From Kitasatospora sp. MAP5-34 (GTDB lineage Bacteria; Actinomycetota; Actinomycetes; Streptomycetales; Streptomycetaceae), in the NCBI RefSeq assembly GCF_029894335.1, contig NZ_JARXZC010000042.1, positions 1-64,000 of the forward strand: DNA of 64,000 nucleotides, read 5' to 3'. The notes under the pieces were generated by a model. The model was given only the letters and a program-made list of their open reading frames with translations, ran no database searches and was not told where the DNA came from. Positions 54,964 through 62,925 of this stretch are shown one piece after another. The position numbers were made by a program, and so were the translations under genes. How positions within the stretch are numbered: the stretch's first letter is position 1; every line of letters begins with the position of its first letter.

Positions 54964-55176
54964 TCAGCAGTCAGCGGGAAAGTCTCCGGCCCTGACCCCG
55001 GCCACGAACGCCGACCAGGCGTCGGCGGGGAAAACCAATGCGGGGCCGTCAGGGTCCTTGGAGTCACGGACCGGCACGATGCCCGAACCGATGAATGCGG
55101 CTTCGACGCAGTTCGCGTCGCCATTGCTGTGGCTGGACTTGAACCACGTCACGCCAGCCAGATCAACCTGTTCCAT
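54964..55176 (-). CDS. DUF397 small protein
   Basis: A 70-residue DUF397 protein: GVTWFKSSHSNGDANCVEAA, PVRDSKDPDGPALVF, WSAFVAGVRAGDFPADC. Its ATG lies within the stop region of a truncated XRE/DUF5753 gene (55163), keeping the original regulator-DUF397 overlap although the regulator is lost. Confidence 0.9.
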   Translation of the reverse strand: MEQVDLAGVTWFKSSHSNGDANCVEAAFIGSGIVPVRDSKDPDGPALVFPADAWSAFVAGVRAGDFPADC

Positions 55177-55355
55177 AGCTCCCTGCCACGTCGGAAATCA
55201 GGCGGCTGGACGCCTGTTCGTTGAGTGATGTGTCCCAGATGTTCCCGAACGCCGAGTCAGATCGTTCGAGCTCGTTGGGCTTGTGCAGATAGAGGGACCC
55301 GGTGTAGCCGTCCGCAAAGACCGTCGGGGGCTCGGCGCCGGGGCCTTCGCGATCG
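55163..55355 (-). pseudogene. C-terminal remnant of XRE/DUF5753 regulator
   Basis: About 60 residues survive: GAEPPTVFADGYTGSLYLHK, ELERSDSAFGNIWDTSLNEQ and ASSRLISDVAGSYGTG, the end of a DUF5753 domain. The helix-turn-helix and the rest are gone; the sequence upstream of about 55350 reads into the neighbouring broken DUF397 gene. It overlaps the intact DUF397 gene at 55176 by 14 bases, as in whole loci. Confidence 0.6.
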
Positions 55356-55374
55356 CATTACGGACAGGCGCGCG

Positions 55375-55655
55375 TCAATTCGCTCTGGCGGCGTACAGGT
55401 TGGTTTGACCAGCTGCCATGCCACTTCCGAACGCCTCCCACTCCGCCATGGTGTAGTGCAGCTCGCGGGGGGTCGTCAGCGGGGAGCTTGGAGTCGCGGA
55501 CTGCCACGCCGACCTGGACGCCGTTGGCGACGATCGCGGTCACCTTGACGCAGGCGCCCCCGTTGCTGGACGCCTCGGAGGTGTGCCAATCCGCGCCTGT
55601 GAGGTCGACGGAGTAGAGGGCTTCCGTGCTGACTCGGGGTGCGTGCTCACAGGTG
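55375..55655 (-). pseudogene. Frameshifted DUF397-like gene
   Basis: A GTG start behind aaggagcacct opens a frame, but the family sequence needs two shifts: SVDLTGADWHTSEASSNGGA and VQVGVAVRDSKLPADD lie in a second frame, and ELHYTMAEWEAFGSGMAAG to the stop at 55375 in a third. One shift falls in a gaccccccg run. This is a decayed or mis-sequenced DUF397 gene of the subtype with a longer C-terminus. Confidence 0.55.
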
Positions 55656-55716
55656 CTCCTTCATGAAGGGCGGGCGGATTCCCTGCCGGGGCTGGTTCGG
55701 TGGTACGGCCGGGTGG

Positions 55717-55941
55717 TCAGGCGACCGGGAAGTCCCCCGCCTTGACCCCGGTGACGAACACACGCCAGGCGTCGGCGGGGAAGACCAGTGCCGGGCCGTC
55801 GGGATTCTTCGAGTCGCGCACAGGGACCACGCCGGGAACACCATCGGCGATTTCGACGCAATCGCTCTGCGCACCCGAGAACGAAGACTTGCGCCACTCA
55901 AGTCCGGTGGCGGAGGCGGACGGCAGGAAATTGCTCATCAT
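55717..55941 (-). CDS. DUF397 small protein
   Basis: A 74-residue DUF397 protein: GLEWRKSSFSGAQSDCVEIA, PVRDSKNPDGPALVF, WRVFVTGVKAGDFPVA. ATG 55941 follows aaaggagtggtccacatc. The gene overlaps the stop of its XRE/DUF5753 partner by four bases. A partial copy of its 3' end is at 54139. Confidence 0.9.
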   Translation of the reverse strand: MMSNFLPSASATGLEWRKSSFSGAQSDCVEIADGVPGVVPVRDSKNPDGPALVFPADAWRVFVTGVKAGDFPVA

Positions 55942-56804
55942 GATGTGGACCACTCCTTTGCAGTGCGCTCGATGAGCGCGATTGATTCCGTGCGTGGCAG
56001 CGATTCCGCCAGAGCTCGGCGGAACAGGTTGGCGTACTTGAACACCTCGGCCGGCTCCTCGATGTAGAGCGTACTGAGGAGGCTGTCCACATACACCACG
56101 TCTGTTTCGGTCGTTTCAGGAAAGCTCAGAACGGCAACAGGACCGAACAGGGCCGCATGAACATCCGAAGCTTCCGGCAGGACTTGGACGTTGATGTTCG
56201 GCTGTTCGGCAACCGCGACCAGGAACTCGAGCTGTTCACGCATGACCGAGCGCCCGCCGATCTGATGCTTGAGCACGGACTCGGACAGCACCACCCACAT
56301 ACGCAGCGGCACTTCTCGCGCCAGGACGGACCGCCGTTCCTGGCGCACCTTGGTCAGCGTTTCGACTTGCTCGGGCGTCGCGTCCTCTATCTGCGCTCGG
56401 ACGACCGCCCGCGTGTAGTCCTCCGTCTGCAACAGGCCCGGCACCAGAAGCGTCTGGACGCTGTACATGTCCGAGGCGTCGGCTTCGAGCGCGATGTAGT
56501 CGGCGTAAACGGGCGACAGTGTCTCCGAGTAGCGGTCCCACCATCCACGCAGACGACCCTCACGGGAGAGGGCCTCCAAGCGGCTCCTCGCAGCGGGATC
56601 GTGAACCTCGTAGAGGTCGAGCAGCAACCGGAGGTCAACAACGCGGATGCCTGACTGGGCCGCCTCGATGCGGCTGATCTTGCTCTCAGCGCATGCGAGT
56701 TGCTGCGCGGCTTGAGCCAGCGTCAGACGCCTGGCGGTCCGAAGCTCCTTGAGCGTTCGGGCGAGCCGCCGCTGACGGACGGTCGGGTTCCTGTTCACGG
56801 GCAT
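55938..56804 (-). CDS. XRE/DUF5753 regulator (WhiJ-like)
   Basis: A 288-residue regulator: helix-turn-helix LARTLKELRTARRLTLAQAA with CAESKISRIEAAQSG (about 12-60), then DUF5753 with LLVPGLLQTEDYTRAVVRAQ, PNINVQVLPEASDV and VVYVDSLLSTLYIEEPAEVF. ATG 56804 follows gaagggaggtctcgac. It is divergent from an RsbW-like gene at 57059 and forms the second copy of the locus at 34.1-36.2 kb. Confidence 0.93.
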   Translation of the reverse strand: MPVNRNPTVRQRRLARTLKELRTARRLTLAQAAQQLACAESKISRIEAAQSGIRVVDLRLLLDLYEVHDPAARSRLEALSREGRLRGWWDRYSETLSPVYADYIALEADASDMYSVQTLLVPGLLQTEDYTRAVVRAQIEDATPEQVETLTKVRQERRSVLAREVPLRMWVVLSESVLKHQIGGRSVMREQLEFLVAVAEQPNINVQVLPEASDVHAALFGPVAVLSFPETTETDVVYVDSLLSTLYIEEPAEVFKYANLFRRALAESLPRTESIALIERTAKEWSTS

Positions 56805-56916
56805 GTCGAGACCTCCCTTCCGGTGTGCGCTGTAAGTCTGCCCTCCTCCGGTCACGACAACAATCTTGATGACTTCCAAAGTGGGGACTTGCACTATAGG
56901 AACTCCCAGGAGCAAG

Positions 56917-56929
56917 CTACGGGGAGTAG
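56917..56929. promoter_or_regulatory. Palindrome CTAC-ggggA-GTAG in WhiJ-like locus 2
   Basis: ctacggggagtag, identical to 35594-35606 and in the same position between divergent XRE and RsbW-like genes. Sequence around it is only partly conserved, so the 13-mer itself is probably under selection. Confidence 0.5.
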
Positions 56930-57058
56930 TCGTCGTCACGACAGATCGTGATCATGATGGCTGGTCACCCGGGCATTCTCATGCCTGCATCCGGCCGTCG
57001 CCGGGACGTTGGCCTCCCGGATCACGTCCGCCCGACCGCGCCCGGAGGCTGCCTCGCC

Positions 57059-57508
57059 ATGCCCGAAACGCTCGACAGACCGCCCGCCGTGGCGGGTGAA
57101 CACGCCTGCTGGCTGCCGCGCCACCGGAAGTCGGCGGGCGCTGCCCGAAGGCTCCTGCGGGACTTCCTCGCTGACATGGTGGGCGGCGAACTGTTCGCGG
57201 AGGTGGGTGAGTTGCTGCTTTCTGAGCTTGTCGCCAAAGCGGTGGTGCACGCGCGTACGCCGCCCGGCCGGTTGATCCGGGTGCGGTTCGAGTTCGGGTC
57301 CGGTCAGTTGCGGATCGAGGTGCACGACGCGAGCAATGTCCGACCGGTGGTGCGCCCGGCGGGCGGGGACGACGAGTGCGGCCGGGGACTGCTGCTGGTA
57401 CGGGAGTTGGCGACCGGGTGGGGTTGCTGCCCGCGCGCGGGCGGCGTCGGGAAGGCGATGTGGTGCACGCTCGGTCCGGCGGGCGCAGCTGCGGGGTGTC
57501 CGGTATGA
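57059..57508 (+). CDS. RsbW-like ATP-binding protein (anti-sigma type)
   Basis: A 149-residue HATPase-fold protein nearly identical to the one at 35737 in its first half (HACWLPRHRKSAGAARRLLR) and diverged in the last third (LLLVRELATGWGCCPRAGG). The N box here reads SELVAKAVVHARTPPG: the asparagine that normally binds magnesium-ATP (SNAVVHA in the sister copy) is lysine, so ATP binding may be lost. The ATG follows cggaggctgcctcgcc. Confidence 0.88.
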   Translation: MPETLDRPPAVAGEHACWLPRHRKSAGAARRLLRDFLADMVGGELFAEVGELLLSELVAKAVVHARTPPGRLIRVRFEFGSGQLRIEVHDASNVRPVVRPAGGDDECGRGLLLVRELATGWGCCPRAGGVGKAMWCTLGPAGAAAGCPV

Positions 57509-57846
57509 GTATGCGGCCGGGGTGGAGCAAGTGGGATGGCGTGGCGCCGGACGTGATCGCCGGTTACCGGGCGGGGCTGCCGCTCACGCAGATCAGCGCG
57601 GCCAACGGCATACCGAGGGGGTCGATCTACGCGCTGCTGGACCGTCACGGTGTCGCGCGGGACCGGCGGCCCCGTCAGCCGCTGCCGGCCCTGGAGATCG
57701 TCCGCCTTTACGTCGGCCGGCGGGCGTCGATCCGCGAGATCGCCGCCGGGCTGGGCACCAGTTTCAACGCCGTCCGTGCCGTTCTGGTCGGTGCGGGCGT
57801 CCACTTGCGTCCCTCCGGGGCGCCCCGAGGAAAGGACCGCCGATGA
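57505..57846 (+). CDS. Helix-turn-helix protein
   Basis: A 113-residue protein with two homeodomain-like helix-turn-helix units: DVIAGYRAGLPLTQISAANG with PRGSIYALLDRHGV, and LYVGRRASIREIAAGLGTSF with NAVRAVLVGAGVHL. Such paired units occur in small DNA-binding proteins and resolvase-like tails. The start overlaps the stop of the ATP-binding protein gene (ATGA) and the stop overlaps the next start, so three genes are translationally coupled. Confidence 0.75.
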   Translation: MSMRPGWSKWDGVAPDVIAGYRAGLPLTQISAANGIPRGSIYALLDRHGVARDRRPRQPLPALEIVRLYVGRRASIREIAAGLGTSFNAVRAVLVGAGVHLRPSGAPRGKDRR

Positions 57847-58163
57847 GAACCGGAAAGAACGCGGGCACCCCGGCCGCCGCGAGCGCGGCAGGGCCGTTCA
57901 CCGTCGAGATCGAAGGAGTGACCGACCCCGCCGTGTTCGCCCGACTTCCGGACGCGCTCGCCGCGTTGTGGACGACGCTGCGGGCACTGCCGCTCGGCGC
58001 GGTGCAGGCCGACGCCTACGAGTATTTCCTGACCCGGCCCAACGCGGCGCAGCGCGTCGCGGAGTTCTTCGAACGCGACGGGCAGTTGACCCTCTCGTTC
58101 GCCATGGGCGGGCGCTCGCACGCCGTGTGGGTGAGCCCGGCAGCCCCCGGGCCTGACCGGTGA
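57843..58163 (+). CDS. Hypothetical protein, third gene of coupled unit
   Basis: A 106-residue protein of unknown function. The first 18 residues are Gly/Ala/Ser-rich; the rest has TVEIEGVTDPAVFARLPDAL and EYFLTRPNAAQRVAEFFERD. It overlaps the helix-turn-helix gene (ATGA). I recognise no family. Confidence 0.55.
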   Translation: MRTGKNAGTPAAASAAGPFTVEIEGVTDPAVFARLPDALAALWTTLRALPLGAVQADAYEYFLTRPNAAQRVAEFFERDGQLTLSFAMGGRSHAVWVSPAAPGPDR

Positions 58164-58384
58164 CCCGGTGACCCGGCGGCTCGGCAGGTGGTGGGAGCGG
58201 CTGTGATGCGTGGCCAACTCGGACGTCTGGCGGCCGCCCCCGGCCGGCGGGGCGCGGGGGCCGCCGCTGGCCGGGGAACGACCCAGGAGGCCAGAACCGC
58301 CGAAACGGTCCAGGACCAGCAATATTTGACGCAGCGTCATGCGCCGCCAGGCTGGCCCGCCGCGCCCGCGCGACGTCCCGCCCC

Positions 58385-59707
58385 TCAGGCCACCGGCGCC
58401 CGCCCGGCCTGCGCGGGACCGGTGCGCTCCAGGCCGGCGGCCGGCCCGCCCTCCGCCGCCCGCCGGTCCTGCTCGGCCTGGGTCTTCGGGTAGAGCAGGC
58501 GCAGCGCCGGGCCGGTCATGAAGGTGGTGACCATCGCCATCACCACCATCAGCGAGTACAAGTCCTGGTCCAGGACCCCCAGTTGCAGCCCGACCGAGAG
58601 GATCACCAGCTCGGTCAGGCCCCGGGCGTTCATCAGCGCCGCCAGCACACCCGCCTGACGGGCCGGGATCCGCTGCGCCCGCGCGCCCGCGAACGCGCCC
58701 AGCGCCTTCCCCGTGACGGCGGTCACCAGGATCAGCGCCAGCTCACCGAGCTGACGCGAACCCAGGTGCGACAGGTCGACCTTGAGACCGGCGGTGACGA
58801 AGAACACCGGCAGCAGGAACACCACACCCAGACTGCGCAGACTCTCGGTGATCCCCTCGTGGACCCGCCGCCCCCCGCCGCGCGGCATGACGGCCCCGAA
58901 GACGAACGCACCGAAGATGTAGTGCAGCCCCAGCCACTCGGTGGCCCAGCACGACAGCATGAGCCCCCCCAGCACCGCCGCCACCGCCCCCGACGCCAGC
59001 ACCACGCCCCCACCCTCCCCGCCGTCCCGGTCCTGTCCGGGCTCCCGGGCGGCCAGCACCCGGCGCAGCACCGGCCGCACCACACCCACCAGCACGGCCA
59101 GGTAGACCGGCACCAGGACGAGGCGCCACTGCGCCGGACCCCCCGCCACCACCACCACGACCGCCAGCAGCAGCCAGGCCAGCAGGTCGGAGGCGGCGGC
59201 ACTGGCCAGCGCGATCCCGCCGACCTGCGTCCGCAGCATCTGCCGGTCGGCCAGCATCCGCGCCAGCACCGGGAAGGCGGTGACCGCCATCGCCGCGCCC
59301 AGGAACACCACGAAACCCGCCCGGCTGCGCACCTGGTGGTGCTGGACCAGCTGGGTGGCCAGCAGCACGCCCAGCACGAACGGCACGGCGACCGAGCACA
59401 GCGCCACCCCGGCCGCCGTCCGCAGCTGCGCCCGCAGCAGCGCGTGCTCCATCTCGAAGCCGACGAGGAACATGAACAGGGCCAGCCCGAGCCCCGCCAG
59501 CGCGCCCAGGTAGGGCTGGACGGCGGCCGGCAGGAGCTGCCGGGCGACGGCGCCGTGGAAGAAGGTCGGGCCGATCAGGATCCCGCCGAGGATCTCGCCC
59601 AGCACCGCCGGCTGGCCGGCCAGCCGGGCGGCGGCCCCCAGCAGGCGGGCCAGCGCCAGCACGACGGCCAGCGCCAGGAAGAGGGCTTCCGCCTGACCGC
59701 TGCTCAT
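58385..59707 (-). CDS. CPA2-family cation/proton antiporter
   Basis: A 440-residue membrane protein with about twelve helices. Typical segments are QPAVLGEILGGILIGPTFF, FLVGFEMEHALLRAQLRTAA, AMAVTAFPVLARMLADRQ, SDLLAWLLLAVVVVVAG (ion-binding Asp) and ALMNARGLTELVILSVGLQL. Such antiporters are found in several pentangular-polyphenol and related clusters and may export the product or balance ions. ATG 59707 is chosen by family length. It is downstream of the FAD hydroxylase gene in the same direction. Confidence 0.9.
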   Translation of the reverse strand: MSSGQAEALFLALAVVLALARLLGAAARLAGQPAVLGEILGGILIGPTFFHGAVARQLLPAAVQPYLGALAGLGLALFMFLVGFEMEHALLRAQLRTAAGVALCSVAVPFVLGVLLATQLVQHHQVRSRAGFVVFLGAAMAVTAFPVLARMLADRQMLRTQVGGIALASAAASDLLAWLLLAVVVVVAGGPAQWRLVLVPVYLAVLVGVVRPVLRRVLAAREPGQDRDGGEGGGVVLASGAVAAVLGGLMLSCWATEWLGLHYIFGAFVFGAVMPRGGGRRVHEGITESLRSLGVVFLLPVFFVTAGLKVDLSHLGSRQLGELALILVTAVTGKALGAFAGARAQRIPARQAGVLAALMNARGLTELVILSVGLQLGVLDQDLYSLMVVMAMVTTFMTGPALRLLYPKTQAEQDRRAAEGGPAAGLERTGPAQAGRAPVA

Positions 59708-59930
59708 ACCGGTACCTGATTGCAGCTCACGGAGAACTCCTGTCTCGCGAACGGGTGGGAGCGGCCGGTCCGCCGCCGGACGAGAACCGCTGGACGAGGA
59801 CCACTGGACAAGGACCACTGGAAAGGACCGCCGGACAAGGACCAAAGGGCGGCCCGCTCCGCTGAACGGAGCAGGCCGCCCCCCCCGGGACGGACGGACG
59901 GTCTGTCATGCCGTGCCGTGCCGGACGGTC

Positions 59931-61583
59931 CTAGCCGACCGTGGCAGCCACGGCAGCCACGGCGGCCGCGGCGGCCACCGGGGCGAGCCCGGCGGCGCGG
60001 GCGAGCACCCCGGCCAGCGCGTCCGCGCCGGCCGCGTCCGGCCCTTCGGCGCGCCAGGCCACGAACGCGTCCGGGCGCACCAGCACCGCACCGCCCGGGG
60101 CGATCCCGTACGCCTTGGCCCAGTCGCGGTCCTTGGGGCGCAGCTCGCTGCGCGCCCCGACCCGGTGCACCCGCAGCGGCACACCCAGCTCGGCGGCCGC
60201 CCGCTCGGCCGCCTGGGCCCAGGGGGTCCCCGCCTCGTCGGTGAGCAGCACGAAGGAGTCCCAGAACAGGTCGATGGTGGAGATGACCTCCCCGCCGCGC
60301 TCCAGCCACACGTGCGGTGCCCGGGTGCCGGGCTCGCCGAGGAGTTCCAGCTGCGGGCTGAGCACCGGGCCGCCGGTGGTGCTGGTGATCGCGGAGGAGG
60401 CGTACCGGTACCCCAGGGTGATGATGATGTCGTCCACCATCTCGGCCCGGTCCTGGTCGGTGCCGTACCCGTGCCGGATCCGGTTGCGGACCATCGCCTG
60501 CGCGGCCATCGCCGAGCCCACCGCGCGGCGCTCGGCGTCGAAGGTGTTCAGCAGCTCGTCGCCGGCCCAGCCGTGCAGCACCGCCGCCAGCTTCCACGCC
60601 AGGTTGTGCGCGTCGTGGATACCGGTGTTGGCGCCGAACCCGCCGGCCGGCGGGTGCAGGTGGGCGGCGTCCCCGGCCAGGAAGACCCGGCCGGTGCGGA
60701 ACCGCTCGGCCACCAGCTGGGCGCCCTGCCACGGCACCTTGTCGACGATCTCCACCGCCAGGTCCGGCACACCGGCCGCCGTGCGGACGATCTCCACGCA
60801 CCGCTCGTCGGTGAAGTCCTCGGGCTTCTCGCCGAGTTCGGGGTGGTAGAGCGGCGCCGCCAGGTACGGGTCGCAGCCGTGCAGCCGGGACAGGCCCATC
60901 AGGGTGTTGTTGACATTGGCGTAGCAGAGGATGAACTTGCGTCCCTTGAGGACCACTTCGAGTTCGGGGGCCTTGAAGTAGATGCTCAGCGCGTTGAAGA
61001 CGGTGCCCCGGCCGACCCGCTCCACGCCCAGGTGGCGCCGGACCGCGCTGTTCGCGCCGTCCGCGCCCACCAGGTACCCGGCGCGGATGGTGAAGCGCCG
61101 TCCGGTGGCGTTCTCCTCGGCGATCGCGGTGACGCCCTCGTCGTCCTGGCTGAACTCCACCAGCCGGGTGCCGAACCGCACGTCCGAGCCGAACTCCCGG
61201 GCCTTGTCGACCAGGACCTTCTCGTACCGGTCCTGGCCGCAGCCCATCACCCGCTCGGGGCTGACGGTCGGCCCGTCCAGGGACGGCGACTCCAGCAGCA
61301 CCGCGTCGTCGATCTCGGCGAAGGTGTTGACCTGGATGATCCCGCCCTCGAAGTACGGGTGGGAGTCGCCCATCTCCAGGGCCCGGATGTCGGCATGGAT
61401 GCCGGCGGCCCGGAACAGCTCCAGCGTGCGGGCCTGCAGGCCCGGCGCACGCGGCAGCAGCGAGGTCGAGTCGCGCTTCTCGAGCACCATCGTGCGGATC
61501 CCGTGGCGCCCGCTGAACAGGGCGGTGGAGAGGCCTACCGGCCCCGCTCCCACGATCAACACAGGGATGTTCACGTCATACAT
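59931..61583 (-). CDS. FAD-dependent aromatic hydroxylase 2
   Basis: A 550-residue flavin monooxygenase: FAD motif IVGAGPVGLSTALFSGRHG, DG motif LVGADGANSAVRRHLG and GDAAHLHPPAGGFGANTGIH with DAHNLAWKLAAVLHG. It is a paralogue of the enzyme at 30402 with the classical GAGPVG motif. It probably hydroxylates or cleaves a ring of the polyketide. An alanine/valine-rich tail of about 25 residues ends the protein. It is divergent from the O-methyltransferase across a region with a candidate SARP box. Confidence 0.94.
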   Translation of the reverse strand: MYDVNIPVLIVGAGPVGLSTALFSGRHGIRTMVLEKRDSTSLLPRAPGLQARTLELFRAAGIHADIRALEMGDSHPYFEGGIIQVNTFAEIDDAVLLESPSLDGPTVSPERVMGCGQDRYEKVLVDKAREFGSDVRFGTRLVEFSQDDEGVTAIAEENATGRRFTIRAGYLVGADGANSAVRRHLGVERVGRGTVFNALSIYFKAPELEVVLKGRKFILCYANVNNTLMGLSRLHGCDPYLAAPLYHPELGEKPEDFTDERCVEIVRTAAGVPDLAVEIVDKVPWQGAQLVAERFRTGRVFLAGDAAHLHPPAGGFGANTGIHDAHNLAWKLAAVLHGWAGDELLNTFDAERRAVGSAMAAQAMVRNRIRHGYGTDQDRAEMVDDIIITLGYRYASSAITSTTGGPVLSPQLELLGEPGTRAPHVWLERGGEVISTIDLFWDSFVLLTDEAGTPWAQAAERAAAELGVPLRVHRVGARSELRPKDRDWAKAYGIAPGGAVLVRPDAFVAWRAEGPDAAGADALAGVLARAAGLAPVAAAAAVAAVAATVG

Positions 61584-61742
61584 GCGTGTCCCCTCATGAA
61601 CTTAAGAACAGTGCCTCGTTCTGGGCGGGCACGGACCCGCGGAACCTGGTGTGCGCGGTGAGGCGGGTCGATCCGCGGCACTGCGCAAGAGGTACCGACG
61701 CCGCCTCGAGAATTCCTGGCATCCCGGTCGCGCCCGGCCGCC

Positions 61743-61760
61743 TCCAGGCAGGTTCGAGGG
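61743..61760 (+). promoter_or_regulatory. Candidate SARP box before O-methyltransferase
   Basis: TCCAGGC at 61743 and TCGAGGG at 61754, 11 bp apart, 79-96 bases before the O-methyltransferase start. A further TCGAG at 61706, read on the minus strand, has TCGG 11 bp later and could serve the hydroxylase. Confidence 0.45.
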
Positions 61761-61838
61761 GTGCTCCACGCCCGGCTGACAGCGTCGGCCCGACCGGTTG
61801 GCGCCTGGCAGTCAGGCGTCCAGGAAGGAGTCCCACCG

Positions 61839-62855
61839 ATGACGACCAAGGCCCCGGACGTCGGCACTGCCGCCGGGATACTGCGGCTCGGCAACGCGTT
61901 CTGCGATGCCAAGGCACTGCTGACCGCTGTGGAACTGGACCTGTTCACGCAGCTGCACAACGCGCCGGGCGGCGCCGCCACCGCCGAGCAGGTCAAGGAG
62001 CTGCTGTCCCTGCACGGACGCGGCCTGCGCGACTTCCTCGACCTGCTGACGGCCCTGGACATCCTTCAGCGCAGCGACGGCCGCTACCGCAACGCACCCG
62101 GCACCGACCGCCACCTGGTACGCGGGGGAGCCGAGTTCGTCGGCGGCTTCCTGCTGCGCTCCAGCCGCAACCTCTACCCGGCGTGGGGACGGCTCGGCGA
62201 GGCGCTGCGCACCGGCGAGCAGCAGTCGGGCAGCCACTACGACGAGGTGACCCAGAACCCGGACATCCTGCGGCAGTTCATCGGCAGCATGGACGCGTTC
62301 ACCAACGTCCTGGGCGCGCAGCTGATCGAGGCGTACGACTGGTCGGGCCACGGCTCGGTCCTGGACGTGGGCGGGGCGCGCGGCAACCTCGCGTCGCAGA
62401 TCGTACGGGCGCGGCCGCACCTGGCCGGGCACGTCTTCGACCTGCCCGAGATGGAGCCCTTCGCCAAGGAGCTGGTGGCCGAACTCGGGCTCACCGACCG
62501 GCTGGAGTTCCACGGCGGCAGCTTCTTCACCGACCCGCTGCCCCAGGCGGACGTGGTGATCCTGGGCCACGTCCTGCACGACTGGGACCCGCAGCAGCGC
62601 GACGAGCTGGTGCACAAGGCGTTCGACGCGGTGCGCCCGGGCGGCACGCTGCTGGTCTACGACCGGATGCTGGACGACGAGCCGGAGCACGCGGAGAACC
62701 TGGTGATCAGCCTGGACATGCTGCTGGTCACCGACGGCGGTTCGGAGTACCCGGCCGCCGAGATCGTGGAGTACGCGCAGCACGCCGGCTTCGCCCGGAC
62801 GGTGGTCACCCCGCTCGGTGACTACGACACCCTGGTGACCTGCTACAAGGCCTGA
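61839..62855 (+). CDS. SAM-dependent O-methyltransferase
   Basis: A 338-residue enzyme of the polyketide O-methyltransferase family (DnrK/TcmN-OMT fold). The N-terminal dimerisation and winged-helix part includes LGNAFCDAKALLTAVELDLF, followed by the SAM motif SVLDVGGARGNLASQIVRA (about 171-189) and VVILGHVLHDWDPQQRDELV with the catalytic His. It would methylate a phenolic hydroxyl. ATG 61839 follows aggaaggagtcccaccg. A strong terminator follows. Confidence 0.94.
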   Translation: MTTKAPDVGTAAGILRLGNAFCDAKALLTAVELDLFTQLHNAPGGAATAEQVKELLSLHGRGLRDFLDLLTALDILQRSDGRYRNAPGTDRHLVRGGAEFVGGFLLRSSRNLYPAWGRLGEALRTGEQQSGSHYDEVTQNPDILRQFIGSMDAFTNVLGAQLIEAYDWSGHGSVLDVGGARGNLASQIVRARPHLAGHVFDLPEMEPFAKELVAELGLTDRLEFHGGSFFTDPLPQADVVILGHVLHDWDPQQRDELVHKAFDAVRPGGTLLVYDRMLDDEPEHAENLVISLDMLLVTDGGSEYPAAEIVEYAQHAGFARTVVTPLGDYDTLVTCYKA

Positions 62856-62874
62856 CCCGCGTCGGCGAACGCCA

Positions 62875-62908
62875 GTGTGCCCCCGGTCCTCGGAGACCGG
62901 GGGCACAC
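62875..62908. terminator. Bidirectional hairpin
   Basis: A 14-bp perfect stem, gtgtgcccccggtc / gaccgggggcacac, with a 6-base loop, between the convergent O-methyltransferase and MMPL genes. Confidence 0.85.
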
Positions 62909-62925
62909 CGGCTTTACGGGGTGTT

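Noticed and set aside
58583-59719. Plus-strand open frame of 378 codons opposite the antiporter
   Set aside because: The product is a Gln/His/Arg-rich shadow. The minus strand encodes a normal twelve-helix antiporter.
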